Assembly (NCBI GenBank): GCA_011800155.1
Contig: JAALGH010000011.1
Span: forward strand, 124,001-188,000
From: Flammulina velutipes
Taxonomy: Eukaryota; Basidiomycota; Agaricomycetes; Agaricales; Physalacriaceae
Direction of reading: 5' to 3'
Length of the DNA stretch: 64,000 nt
Shown here: positions 32,940-44,417 of the stretch, one piece after another
Position numbering within the stretch: the first letter of the stretch is position 1
Layout: every line of letters starts with the position of its first letter
Program-made: the position numbers and the translations under genes
Notes under the pieces: model-generated
Databases searched by the model: none
Told to the model about the DNA's origin: nothing
What the model saw: only the letters and a program-made list of their open reading frames with translations

Positions 32940-33272
32940 ACGTGGAGAGTAGTAGTTGGTGGTTTACAAGGAGCAACAGTGTTCGAGGTCATATTTTTTG
33001 TGTATGTAGAATGTTATGGAGATTGCCATCACCACCATAAATGTTCTTGAAGACGGGAATTTCTCAGGTTTCGCAACGCAATCCAGCGGGGATGATAGGC
33101 TATGAGGCACACATCATGTGGCGTACATCCCAGTCATCAAACTCTCGGCTTCGTCGTCCTTGTACACTTAATCTTCTCATCTCGATTTGACTTTTGTACC
33201 ATGTCCGGCTCCTTCGTCGTCCGTATCACCGACCACAGGTTCTGACTCGTTGGGAGCCGAGATCCGACGCCG

Positions 33273-33280
33273 TATATAAA
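33273..33280 (+). promoter_or_regulatory. TATA box of S2
   Basis: TATATAAA, about 50 bases before the S2 ATG. Confidence 0.5.
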
Positions 33281-33328
33281 CAGGTCACCCATTCCCTTCG
33301 TTCTCTTCCTCGCAGCCCACCACTTGCA

Positions 33329-33592
33329 ATGAGTATAGCAGTCTTTGCAGACATGACCAACACCGGAGTCGATGTCTCTCAGGCTGCGCCACCCAATCGA
33401 GAACAAGGTGTACGGGAGAGGCGGAGGGTCACACGTTGGAGCAAAAAGAGGGATGGTCAATATCTGAATTGGTTGCAGACAGAGATAGAGGATGTGAGGG
33501 GAGAAGTGGAGAAGTGGAAGATGAGAGCGGAGTCGTATGAGGAGGTCATGAACCAACATGGCCTGAAGATGCCACCGGCGAGTCCTCTTTGA
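33329..33592 (+). CDS. Small basic coiled-coil protein S2 (87 aa)
   Basis: Paralogue of S1 with the same TATA spacing, basic block and helix. It differs by an in-frame Gln-Ala insertion after DVS, a few substitutions (for example QCVRE to QGVRE), and a shorter end (PPASPL). Length changes in multiples of three support selection on the protein. Confidence 0.55.
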   Translation: MSIAVFADMTNTGVDVSQAAPPNREQGVRERRRVTRWSKKRDGQYLNWLQTEIEDVRGEVEKWKMRAESYEEVMNQHGLKMPPASPL

Positions 33593-33803
33593 GTCCTCTC
33601 GAATAAAAGTGCCCATATTATTCGCCGCTATGGGTTATTCTGAACTTTCCTCTGTTTGTAATCATATAGAATCCTATAGTGTTCCATACTTGTATGTTCG
33701 AATGACCTTCACGTCCGATTATAGAAAGCATTGATCTCGCCGTACTAATCTCTCGTCTCAGGCTGGCGGTACCCAAAGAAGTTGCTCCCGACCCATCAAG
33801 TAA

Positions 33804-36001
33804 TCACTCTCCCTGTGCGATTACAGAGAGCCATTTAAACGGGGCATATTGATCTCGCTGTAGGTCTTCCAAGATCATATCCAGCTGCCTGCAAAATGTG
33901 ACATGCGAATCTGTGAAGGTAGCGGATTCAACAGGAGGCGGAAGGGAGCCCGCTTCGGCCCTTTCATGCCAGTATCGGAGGAGGACACCAAGTTTTCCAA
34001 CACAATTAGTTATGGGCAAGAGTGCCTTGTGTAAAACATTGAGCGAACATCCTGGGGAAGAGCTGCACGACTCAAAGTCAAACAACGTGAAGTTTATGCC
34101 ATCTTGAGGGAAACGCGTGCGGTATGTCGTCCATTGATTGGTGAGCCGCTGAGGCGACATGGATCCAAGGAGAGAAATGGGGACGGAGCCTAGGAATGTC
34201 CACATCATGATCCGCCACAGAGATTCCAGATCATGGAGTGGGTTATGCTTGAAGTTGACCACCGCCGGAGCTATATCCATCGTGATTTCCATGTTGGTGC
34301 TGTGCATCCAGAGTTGATTTGATGCTTCGACAGCCATGTAAGCGGGCGTGCCCTACGAAGAAACCATGAGCGCGTAGACAAATGGTAGAGCATTGTAAAT
34401 TTACCATCTTGGCTTCTTTCCCGGTCACCTCGTCATCATAACACTGACGAAATTCCCAATCCGTTACGAGGACATGACCTTCGTGCCAGAGCAGGTTGCC
34501 AATACTTATATCACGGTGGGTATAATGGCCGCATTTCCAAACGGCGCCAAGCACTGACAATGGCATTATGTAGTAAGTTTGGGAATGAGCGGAAAAGATA
34601 GGCTAGTAAACTAACCATGGGCAGCTTCCTTGACCATCGTCATGCAGTCGTGCAGATTATGAGAAGCATGATATGGTACCCCGACCTCTGCAAAGACTAT
34701 GCGTTCGTGCTTCAGCTTGCGGTAAGGACGCTGCACGCCGGAAACACGCAGAAGACCATCAGCAATGAGACTGTAGGGAATGGGTGATTCAAGCGAGCCT
34801 GCCAGTGAGTGGATGAACGCCTTTGAAGCTGGAGCCGTATCAAGATAGGACAAGTCGTCGGGCAAGTCTTCGCCGTTCATGAGGCTGTTGGAGGTAACTT
34901 CGTTTCCGTCAACGCAGACAGGTCCATGAGCGACGACGGTGAGGAGATGCTTGTCTAGTCCCACGGGTCTTAGTAACACTTTCAGCTCGCCCAAGATCTG
35001 CGGCTCCCCTACAGAATCGATGTGAACCCAGATATCCTTGATAGCGTACTCTTTGCTTCCCGGCCCTTGGCTCTTCTCGTAAGCTCGCCATACGCGCGTG
35101 GCGGGACCGCAAATGCACCCTGCTCGAGAATCTGAAAGGGTGTCTATGACAATGTATGGTGTGCCATTCACAAAAACCGTGTAGCTGGCGTCTTCGGACC
35201 GTACGATAGTCGTATCATATCCCAAACGAGTCAATCCTAGAACAGAATCTGCTGTGTTGGTGGCGGGATTGAAATGCGCAAACGCTAAGGCCAATGTGAA
35301 CCGAACTATGTGTTCGTAATGCTATCTCATGTTCAATGGATAGACTGTCTATTGAGAGGATGGATATACCTGGACGAATTCGAATGGCTCCGTGACCATG
35401 ATATGAGATCGCGCGAAGAACCAGAATCGAGTGTCGCGTCCTTCGATGGTCCTCCCGAACGTACAATTCCTCCGCGGGTCATTCTTTAGAATGTGCTGTG
35501 CACTCCAAAGAATATTGGACCAATTCTATAGAGTGTTAGAGAGGATATCAGGACTCGCGTGGTACGCACATCTCGCTGGCCATTGATATCGTTCACGAGC
35601 GTATTTTCTTCGGCAACAACAATGCTCCCCCATACATCACTGGCATCCTCCAGAAGCGTGCAGTTCTCGTGGCGAGAGGCAATACCTGTTCGCTGGGGAG
35701 TAGACTTGGGATTGTGGATATGCTCCAAACAAGGGGCAATTCCGTAGACCTTTTTGCCTTTGTGTTTAGCCTCCTCAATAAAGGCATGCAGCGGGCTGTA
35801 GTATTTGGCTTTGGCTTTTTGCTTCGCCTGGGCGATGGTGTAACCTTTGGGGGCCCCACTTTGGGTGATCCATTTTGTTGCCTTGAGATCTTCTACCACG
35901 ACGGCGAGGGTGCTAGACGGAACATGGGGAAGAACACTGGAGAAGAAAAACTCGAGGGGAACGATTGGGACGGTGGGGTAGTTTGCGGCAGCGGCAGACA
36001 T
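33804..36001 (-). CDS. FunK1-family fungal protein kinase P2
   Basis: Paralogue of P1 with the same five-exon structure; donor and acceptor sites are kept and no stop or frameshift was seen. It retains HRDISIGNLLW, DWE in place of DFG, and GTPAYMAVE. Substitutions from P1 are few and mostly conservative (for example THRFRK to PYRK-type changes near 34720). Start ATG at 36001, matching P1. It shares its divergent promoter with R2. Confidence 0.82.
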
Positions 36002-36473
36002 TTCCTCTGTATCAGGGGACAAGAAAGAAGATATGTGGTCGCCTTCGATGAGACGAGGGTGCAGAACTCCAGTGGCAATCTACTCGTGCGCGCAGAACTG
36101 ACTGTGACGATGATGGTCGAACGGAAACAAAGTTTGCAGGTGATCGATCCCGCCAGATTTAGACCAAGATGTGTATAAAATGTTTCGTCGATGGTGGATG
36201 AGGCTTTGAGGAACTGAGCGAAAATAAAAATCAGAATGACTCATGGAGAGAGCTCGGGAATGAGTGGGTCAATAGTCTACTAAGTCTAGACACCGTAAAT
36301 ATTAGTCACGTGTCAACAAATCGTCTCTTCTTGACTCTTCCCGCCACGTTCCAACTCAGTCTTGCCACTGCGACGATTGCACCAATCCAAACGATTTCTG
36401 AATGAACCGCAATTCCCTGGCTGATAGATTGTCTTCACTGTTCTGATGGTTACGCTTCCCGAGGCGTTCGTGA

Positions 36474-37419
36474 ATGTCTCATTTCGATTGCGGTGGCGTT
36501 AGCATGTTTGACCGGGCTTTGACAAATCTCACCAAGGAAGGCGTTCCATTAGAAACTCTATCTATAACCACCAACTTCGTCTTTACTGCTAAAATGCCTT
36601 TTACTCTGTTTACCAACCTCCTCGCGCGCGTTCCTTTCTCAAAGCCTTCTGGTTCGACTGCCAACAAAATCAAGGATTCGTTTGCGAAACCCAGCGCTCA
36701 CTCCCCTAGGAACAGTGGGACCGTCGACATACTCCTTTCCGATTCGCACCTTCAACGTCGGCCTCGAATCAAACGCAACGTCGAGCCTCATGCTCAGTGG
36801 CGTCATGCAGAGTACATATATCCCTCTGTCGTTCTTGCTGGATCGCCGTCTCCTCCTATCGCAACAGCTCATGTGGCCCCTCCTCAAGATTCAGAGGAAG
36901 CGATGGAAGGCCTCAATGGTCTTATGCTGAGGAAATTCAAGAAACAACTTCCCGCTGATGGCCAAATCCGTGTAGTGCCGGCAAATGGGTCTCTTGTAGC
37001 GATAGTCCGCTGTGGAGGACCAAAGGGCTGGAATGTATGTTGTCTCAGCATCCTCTTCTCAACGCTTTCTCTAACGGATTCTTGATAGATTGATATCAAG
37101 GATCCCAAGGAGCTCAACCAGGCGAAAGCGGAATTCGCTTTCCCGTCGGCTTCGCCATCGCCTACTCCTACCCTCTCGCAGGAGCATCTCGAAGTCATCG
37201 AAGGCCTCAACCGAATGTTGGTTAGGAAGTACAAGAAATCTCTACCAGAAAACGGAGAGACGATCATGGTTCCGGCTCACGGAGCTGTTATGGCCAGGCT
37301 TCGCTGTGGCGGACCCGATGGATGGGCCGTACGTTTATATCCTTTTTACCTCCACGCCTACAAGCTGATCATCTTCCCAGGCTCAAATTAATCCCGACCT
37401 CGCCCTTCAGGTGGTCTGA
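36474..37419 (+). CDS. Repeat-domain hypothetical protein R2 (279 aa)
   Basis: join(36474..37034,37089..37328,37381..37419). Same layout as R1 with one extra codon in exon 2. Both copies of the domain of about 60 residues are intact (GLNGLMLRKFKKQLP, then GLNRMLVRKYKKSLP). The third exon again encodes AQINPDLALQVV. Function unknown. Confidence 0.7.
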
Positions 37420-37962
37420 GCACGAATGCTCTCCGACTGGCTCGAAATATACCCCGACTCTTATATTTTTTATTGTTACGCAACATCATTCTCTTTCTTT
37501 CGATACCACCTTCACGGATGGCTTGCTTCCTCATACACGTTTGGGGCATCCTCTTTACATTCGTATTGATATTTTTACCTGAATACTTAATTCTTCGCAT
37601 GGGATGGGATACCGGGAGTTCGTTATGGAATACTGAGAAGTGACTGGGAGATGGGGCAACATTTGTGAGTGCGCACCGATTTCTCGCCAACATTTCGCTA
37701 ATCGGTTCTTCAGTATCCGCGTGCTTGCATAGGAAGGGAATTTAGTGTCGTAACCAGCAGTTCATAATGGAATACTGAGAGTCGACTGGGAGGTGCAGGA
37801 GCGGGGGATTGTCGCAGAATTTGGAGATACCGTGAGGGCACGCTATCAGCCGAAAATGATTGTTTGTATATAGTTCATCGTTGAGATCTCATAACATATT
37901 TCTCTAGTATCACGATAAATCTCCCATGCGCCACATATACGTGGAACCATCAATTAGTACAT
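37420..37962. repeat. Intergenic with two-copy degenerate tandem repeat (unit B)
   Basis: Counterpart of 27904-28515, with the ATGGAATACTGAGA-containing pair near 37620 and 37765. No gene seen. Confidence 0.45.
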
Positions 37963-39516
37963 TCAAGTATGATTGGTAGCTCGAAATGATACGCCTCCAA
38001 TAAACCTGTCCTTCAAGCGTCTGAATGAACGGACTACGTTTTCTGCGAGCTGGTATTCACAAAGCCATCGCAAAGCCTTGGTGGTCCATGGAAGTTTGGG
38101 CTCTCGGAGATGGGACCATTTCCGAACGAAGTCGGGCGGTAATCCAGCCCAACGGTCATGCGTTTCGTATTTCGAGTCGTACGTCTCCCAATTTACCACA
38201 GGTTTCCCGCGACCGCGCTGTTGATCATCCAATTCTGCATATCGATCGTCGAGGAAAGCGAGGGCATCAGCAGCGGTAAACCGAGCGCTGACATTCCGCG
38301 TCACTAATCCATCGAACAATGGGGCCAAGAACGGGATTGTCGATGTCCAGTGCTGGGAATATGTTAGATCAGAGCCAGGGAGCACGCAACGAAATCAAGC
38401 TTACTTGAAAAAGCTCGCAGAGCAGGATGCCTAGCGTCCCGACATCGAGGGCAAATGGATTATAGTCGTACTCTCCCTGCAGGACGTCTGGTGGTTGGTC
38501 ATATGCACCATACCAGCTTTCTTGATAAGGGAGCCGACATCTCTCGATAGACGTAAGAGGCGGCATCAAGATGGAGAGATTGAAGTCAAAGATGGCATAT
38601 CTCATCTTCTTGGTCCTCATTAGACCCTCGCGCATCCTATGTGTCGAGGGACTATCAGGTGTCCTAATGTTGTGGCAGACATGATTGATTAGTATGTTTC
38701 GCCCATCTAGGTCCTAACGAGGAGATTCCTTAACACGTAGGGGAGAATTAACAGCAAGATAACGCTCACTCGATGGACAATACGTCGGCTGTGTAGAAAT
38801 GCCAGTCCTTCGAGCAAACTCCGGATTTCGTAGATCACGTCTTCAACGTTATCTGGTAAAGGAGACGCAAAACCGTTTCCCCAGCTAGCAGAAGATGAAT
38901 ATGGGAGTTGCGATGAATTTCATACTACGACGTACCGTGGCATAACTGCTAACCAATGTCCAGAAAATGGGAGCAAGTCGAGAGTTGGAAGGATTCCCGG
39001 AATCATCATGTCTTTCCGCGTCTTTTGCTCTTCTAACAGCAAATTGAAAATGCGTTGCTCGTCCGTGGACTCTTTGACTAGCTTGAATGCCACATGACGG
39101 CCTTCCTGGTCTTGAGCAAAGACGACACGTCCCTGGCAGAAGTATTCAGCACATGAGCAATTGGTCGGAGGAGAGAACACAAACCAGGCTTTGCTCATAG
39201 TAATCCATTTCGATTTCGGAATGATGCCCTCGACACTCGTCTTGGAACGCGTAAGGGAGCTCGCCACCAGGCCCAGGCGTAGCTGGGAGGGACGGTATAG
39301 TTTCGTACATAGAGTCGTATACGGTGTGTGTCGTATACATCGAGTATCCATGCTCAGCAAGCCAAGGCCGACATGATTCCCAGAACTTCATGCGTTCATG
39401 CAGGTCAAAGTTCGGGATGTTCTCTGCGGGATCAAATGCAATCTAGTGACGCACTTCCAGTCACTCTGCGCGTCATAACTAAGAGATAGGAAGTATACCA
39501 CAGGTAGTTGAGCCAT
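37963..39516 (-). CDS. Divergent protein kinase K3 (428 aa)
   Basis: Six exons, complement(join(37963..38352,38405..38713,38770..38884,38936..39132,39185..39442,39499..39516)). Exons 2-5 have exactly the same lengths as in K1. The start is MAQLPV. Motifs are GRVVFAQDQEGRHVAFKLVK, HR-DLDGRNILIN split by an intron, DFN in place of DFG, QPPDVL and YNPFALDVGTLGIL. The C-terminus (RRLKDRFIGGVSF) differs from K1. It is the oldest K copy in the window and lies beside the only intact 425-aa kinase-like gene, so this copy best shows the ancestral order. Confidence 0.8.
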
Positions 39517-39810
39517 AGAGAGGAGTTTCAAAATAAGAAGATAGAGAGGATGAATGTACGCGCAAGCTGACAGCGACACAGCAACGTCTCAGTCTAGTCG
39601 GAATTTGGTGGTAGTGGCTGTCAAAAGCAAAGAAACAAGCCGGTCACGTGCGCCGATATGACACTGACAGCGAGAATTGTAAGCTCTGTACACAATCCTC
39701 CGCTCACAAATTACGCGTTTGGTGGTTACGTTGTACATCTTTGTTATTCTCTTCATGAAAACCAACAAAATCTACAAATACAGCTAAGCCCACAATTCCT
39801 CTCTTTGGTT
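39517..39810. other. Intergenic between K3 and the 425-aa kinase-like gene
   Basis: Promoter side of K3 and 3' side of the next gene. A TCACGTG sequence near 39645 is the only motif noticed. Confidence 0.4.
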
Positions 39811-41195
39811 TTACTTGATCTCCACATACCGATACACCCCCTGATGATGCTTCCAATACTTCCTCACAATCACTTCATATCCCGACTCCTTAGTCGGTCG
39901 GAATTTCAGCCCAAACGCACCATACACAACCTCCTTCGCGTCCCCAAGCTCGTTATAACACAGATCCTCCCAAATCTTCGTCTTCATATTCCGGCGACAC
40001 GCCGCGTTCCAAAAGTTCGCCAACCGGAAACTCGGTTGAGTCATAGAGCGTTGAAGTGGATGCGCGCTGAGTGGGCCCGGCTGCATGAGAATATTGTGCG
40101 CCTCGAACTCGCCGTGTAGGATACCTTTCCTGTGCAGGCGATGTGCGAATGAATAGATGGTGGCTCTGAAAATAGGATTATCAGGACCCCAATGACGAAT
40201 CGCTTAAGCAAAAAGTACCCACCTATCATCAACAGAAAGCTTCTCCACATCAATCGGCACACCGCAGTCCTCAAACAGCAGTATAGGACTAAGCAGGACA
40301 CTATCCACCTTTCCCTCCGGCACATAATACCCGTAGAATTTGGGCACGATCGCAGAAACAGGCAACTTCCCATCGTCATGGTCGTACTCGAACTCAGGCA
40401 TGTATTGGAAGCCCGTCCAGTCCTCCGAGAAGTACGCCGGAATCTCTGACGCGTACATTGATGCCTCGTTCTCGAGTTTGTGGATGGCAGTTTTGAGATC
40501 CTTGCCCGAGGCGACTTTGACGTCGGCAAGAAGCGAGTCTGAGTAGCCTGGAAGGTGGATGGAGGCTTGGAATACTCGGCAATCCTTCGAAGAAGGTAGC
40601 TCGGTGTCACGAAGAGATAAATGGCCAGTGGTTGGGCCATATGGTTTCGTTGTGCGCTTCTTGGGCGTGACGAGGCGATATCTGGTCTCGAATGAGGGGC
40701 GATCTCCAAGCATAGAGAGGTGGCTGTCGATATCGTTGACAACCAGGAAGTCAGGAAGGTCTTCGAGTGCAATGGACTCTTCCAACTGAACCAAGTCAGC
40801 GATCATTCGCAGGGTTTGAACCAAATGAAACATACTTTGAGACTCTGCTTCATCCCCCAAACTGCATCCATCTCCTCCGCAGGCGAATTCACGGCTGTGT
40901 CTTCCCCACTGCTCCAAGTCCGGCTGACCATGGTAATCCCGTTCTCGCTCTGCCTCTTCCTCTCGCCCGAAGTTAGAATCTTCTCGGGAGGCGGCTCGGA
41001 CGACTCTATGATTTTCTTGTCGCAGAAATGCGCCTCGAGCCCAAGGGAGCTGTGGCCGGCTTTCTTGACCATGCTGCGCGAGACGATGTGGCCGCGAAAG
41101 TCGAAGAAGTGTTTCTTGTCGTGAGCCCACATGATCCCTTCAGGGGATTCAGTGCCATGGGTGCGGAGGAGGCGCGGGGAGGATGCGGGAGCCAT
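39811..41195 (-). CDS. Kinase-like-fold protein, probably catalytically altered (425 aa)
   Basis: Three exons, complement(join(39811..40165,40223..40785,40836..41195)), in frame. The start is MAPASSPRLLRTHG. The middle part has segments typical of fungal protein-kinase-like domains: DVKVASGKDLKTAIHKLENEA (Lys and Glu region), ILLFEDCGVPID (hinge), then YSFAHRLHRKGILHGEFEAHNILM, in which the catalytic Asp position of HxD is Glu and Asn is kept, and FRLANF where DFG would be. These changes suggest a pseudokinase or an unusual phosphotransferase. Deleted copies occur in both tandem units, so this is the sole intact member here. Confidence 0.72.
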
Positions 41196-42440
41196 TGAGG
41201 AACGAAGGATGCATGAAGACGAGGAAGGTGTGGGATTATATATTGACTCCCATTGTACGCTTATCGTTCGGCTGCAGAACCTTTGATTACGATTGTCGGT
41301 GAGTGGCTAAACGAACAATGGGATTGACGAGCGAATTTCGAGCAAACCATGTCAAAGCGGTGGTCAAAGATTTCCTTTGTTGCCCTACGAGGAGAGTAAT
41401 TATGACGAAGAGTGTGGTAAGATAAATGATTACCACAAGGATTAAGCATCTTCTGCCGACACGACATCCAGGAGCGTGAGCCGACGAGCGACACAAAAAT
41501 CATACGTGTTGTTTCTCAGAATGGTTCAAGGAAGTAGCACGCACAGCCCACTTCTCCCACACTCGTCGAACACCGTATTTGGCGGTGGTGGTGAGAGCTA
41601 GTAACGGTAATCTGGTCCCACACCTCTCCCTTTCGGTGAAGGAAGTATCCCTGGTGCGTGGCTCGGATACAACGAAGATCCCCCCGCCAGCGGAACGCGC
41701 CCCGAAGTTGAACTCAAGAACGCTGGGGTCCACTCTCGCGTGGGGAGCGTTTCTTGTTATGGGTGCGATGAGTGTGGATGACGTGAAGTGAGGATGCAGA
41801 GTCATATGGGATAAATAAATATGAACGAGGAAGCATGAGGCGCAGTCGACCAACGGTCGTGCGGTGGTGAATAGAGAAAGCCGAAGGATACGAGAGGACG
41901 TGCACATGTGTAAAGGTAGATCCCCTAGCGCATTCTAAACCTCGTCTTAGTAGGATTTACTGAAGAAGGAACTAATGAAACGCACAAGGATTGGTTATCG
42001 TTGATGAGGTTTATGACATTAGGATGATAGGGCCGTTGGAGGACAGTGGGCTGGGTTAATCCAAGGCGTCTTCTGGGCTGGGACAGAACATGAACGATGA
42101 ACTGGGGCTGCACGCATCACGTTAGTAAGTAGTAAAATGTCAAAAATGGAGTAGGATTGCGCACCACATTTTACCAAAGCGTGTTCGCTACGTATCATTT
42201 CCGGGATGACGAGGGAGGACAGTAGCCTTTCCTTGCGCGCAGTTTACTGAGGCGACTAGACCAATTCGCCAGACCAGAAGGTACTAAAGACGGTGTTCAT
42301 TGCGTCGTCGCGGATAGAGAGCATTCCTGGACGGCCACATGAGAGTTTGCATAGACCACGAAGAAAGGAACAAACTGTTCACAGCTTTGCTTCGACGGTT
42401 AACATCGCACATAGGCATATCGCAGTAAAGGTGTTGCTCA
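41196..42440. repeat. Flanking block shared with 21.1-22.3 kb
   Basis: Diverged counterpart of the region upstream of T1, recognisable from the CTCGTCTTAGTAGGA and GTGGTGGTGG-type stretches. A 135-codon minus frame (41500-41907) has no recognisable motif and I do not call it. Confidence 0.45.
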
Positions 42441-42791
42441 TTGAGGTCGAGAACATCGAACGTCGTATTTGAAGGTGGTGGTAGGAAGTCAAGACGCGAA
42501 ATGATCGAGATTATTGCCTCAGGGTCTTGTCTTCATACCATCAATACAAGAACGACGCTCCCGCGTAGCCCAAAGGATGGAGGCAATTGTACTCATGGCC
42601 TTCGTTTATCTGGCAGGCAGTACCAAATAGGCCTATCTATGGCTCAAGGTGCCAGTGTTAGCACCAGAAAGAACTTGGGAGACCCGAAAGACTTGCTAAA
42701 ATCTTCGGAAATGGACAACGATTCACTCACTGTTGCTTCGCGTGGACCTGCCCTTATCCTTGGTGACCACCTTGCTAAGCCTAGTCTATAA
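42441..42791 (+). pseudogene. FunK1 kinase relic T3
   Basis: Corresponds to the start of T1: SMAQGASVSTRKNLGDPKDLLKSSEMDNDSLTV is the diverged form of the T1 segment that begins SMAEGASVS. It stops where the GH3 fragment begins. It is too short and too damaged to function. Confidence 0.6.
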
Positions 42792-42985
42792 AACTCGCCC
42801 ACCTCCATGTGATACGTCGTCGCAGAATGGCACCCTCACCGGTTTTCGTGCTGGCATTTGCCCTTTTGGGACGCATCGTCACGTCCCAGTCGGATATGTC
42901 GCCTTTCCACTTCACTTTTCCCGATTGTCCAAATGGTCCACTCGCAGGAACGGGAGTGTGCGACACCGCACTTGATGCAAAGACG
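42786..42985 (+). pseudogene. GH3 beta-xylosidase, N-terminal fragment
   Basis: The TATAAAA box, spacing, start and signal peptide match the intact GH3 gene at 57 kb (MAPSPVFVLAFALLGRIVT against MALSPVFATLLAFALSARL). The mature start SPFHFTFPDC and GPLAGTGVCDTAL follow. Similarity ends after about 45-50 residues at ALDAKT. Everything downstream is absent, so this is a broken gene with an intact-looking promoter. Confidence 0.8.
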
Positions 42986-43125
42986 ATCTGCGACACTACT
43001 GGATTAGCTAGGCGCCACTCGTGAAGGGCTAGTATGTAGCCTCTGTGACGGAGAATAAGGCTGGCTCGTGGTTGGCTAGATTTCTTACTGTTTTACAAGT
43101 TGTTCTATGTGACTCAGGCTCGACA

Positions 43126-43356
43126 ATGTCCTTCACTCAGATTACGGTATATTCGGACCTTTCCAACCTCGAGGTATCCGAAGACAACAAGGAAAGGAAG
43201 GCACATATTGTTCCAGCTGCTCACAATGAATATAGACTCTCATTACTTCGTATATGCGGCGCCATTAGCTGGGACGAGTTTCCGCCGCAATGTCGTTTTA
43301 AGGAGAGCCTTGAGACACTCCTCAGGTCAGCGGCGTCTCGCCTAGCCAACGTCTAA
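43126..43356 (+). pseudogene. EPW/LKWYI family, truncated copy 0
   Basis: Exon-1-like MSFTQITVYSDLSNLEVSED is followed by a decayed intron (the donor GT is lost) and an exon-2 start ISWDEFPPQCRFKES that aligns with WTWDSFPSLYYHSKE of gene 1. The family's conserved C-terminal half is missing. Confidence 0.55.
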
Positions 43357-43491
43357 CGCTTATAAACGCCGTTCCTTTACAAGTTGTTACGAGTCAAGCC
43401 ACGCATTTACGATCCAGACGTAATAGCAAGTGCTTCTTCCAAACATATATAACTTACCAAGTACGTGAACGGAACTCTCGGGAATACTGCA

Positions 43492-44102
43492 ATGACTCCT
43501 GCCGAAGTTCGAACTCTTACGAACAAATTCTCCACACTCGATATCACTGAGGTCGATGACTCGAAGGTGTGTGTGCATCCCAGTCTCTTGAATATGAAGG
43601 ATGAAATGTTGTTTAGCGTCTTACTCTATCGTATATGCTCGCAACAGAGCCATGGACGTGGGACAGCTTCCCCTCGTTGTATTATCATTCCAAAGAGCGT
43701 CCTCGTCCCAGGTTTAGCTATGGGATCACAGCCTCCGTGGAAGAGATCGAGGAACTCGCACTCCGTTTACGGCCCGATAAAGCAATCCGATTCAAAGCAG
43801 TGCCCCACGAGTGTTGGATTGCAATTACCGATCGCTTCGACGATGTCTGCAAGCCGACTCGGTTGTTGGGGGTAACCTTTGAGGGTGTCTATTCAAAGAA
43901 GGCAGCGTACATGTTCTCCTTGGCGAACTCGCATCAAAAGATCAATGTGGAGCATTTGGCTGACATGGAACGAAAGCTTCTGTCAGAGCTTCGAGAAGTA
44001 GGGTGGGGAGATAAGACGTTGAAATGGTATATCTCGGATGAGCACTTCAACGATCTGGACAGAGAGGATTGGTCCGATCCCACTTCGGTTATCGAAAACT
44101 GA
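43492..44102 (+). CDS. EPW/LKWYI family protein 1 (186 aa)
   Basis: Two exons, join(43492..43566,43617..44102), phase-0 intron of 50 bases. Exon 1 encodes 25 residues (MTPAEVRTLTNKFSTLDIT). Exon 2 has the family landmarks: LSYM-EPW, PRPRFSYG, a helix-like ELALRLRPDKA, FEGVYSKKAA, MFSLANSHQK, GWGDKTLKWYISDE and REDWSDP. No signal peptide, membrane segment or known domain was seen. It is the first intact member of a tandem set. Function unknown; the shared two-exon structure and the conserved C-terminal block are the best evidence that it is real. Confidence 0.75.
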
Positions 44103-44417
44103 TTGTATACTCAACTGTTCACACTGTTCTCCAACCTACCACTGGCTTAGGCTGTTCGCCGCTACGTCACGCATCCACAATTTCATATGTTCCTCGTTTA
44201 CATGACTTATTCCGTCGGTAGGTCTACAAGCGACCCGTCCTATCTAGCGCTAGCTTTTGGAGGAACACTAGTCGCGCCCCGAATCCTGGACCTGCCTACT
44301 ATACGTACACCCACACATTTAACATCTCGTTACCTCATTGCTACACGATATCTCAGCGTGTACAGTGCTGGTCTTTTACGCGGGTAATATGCCATTTCAG
44401 CTTGCCTTCATACCTCG

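Larger units (their letters stand above)
28562..38080. repeat. Segmental duplication, unit B
   Basis: Direct tandem copy of 19082-28561 with the same gene order: K2, deleted kinase-like pseudogene, T2, S2, P2, R2. The sequence is apparently identical to unit A up to 32367, then diverges mildly. It runs straight into the third, older copy that contains K3. Confidence 0.88.

Noticed and set aside
41500..41907. 135-codon minus ORF
   Set aside because: Falls in the shared flanking block; no counterpart frame in the other copies of the block.
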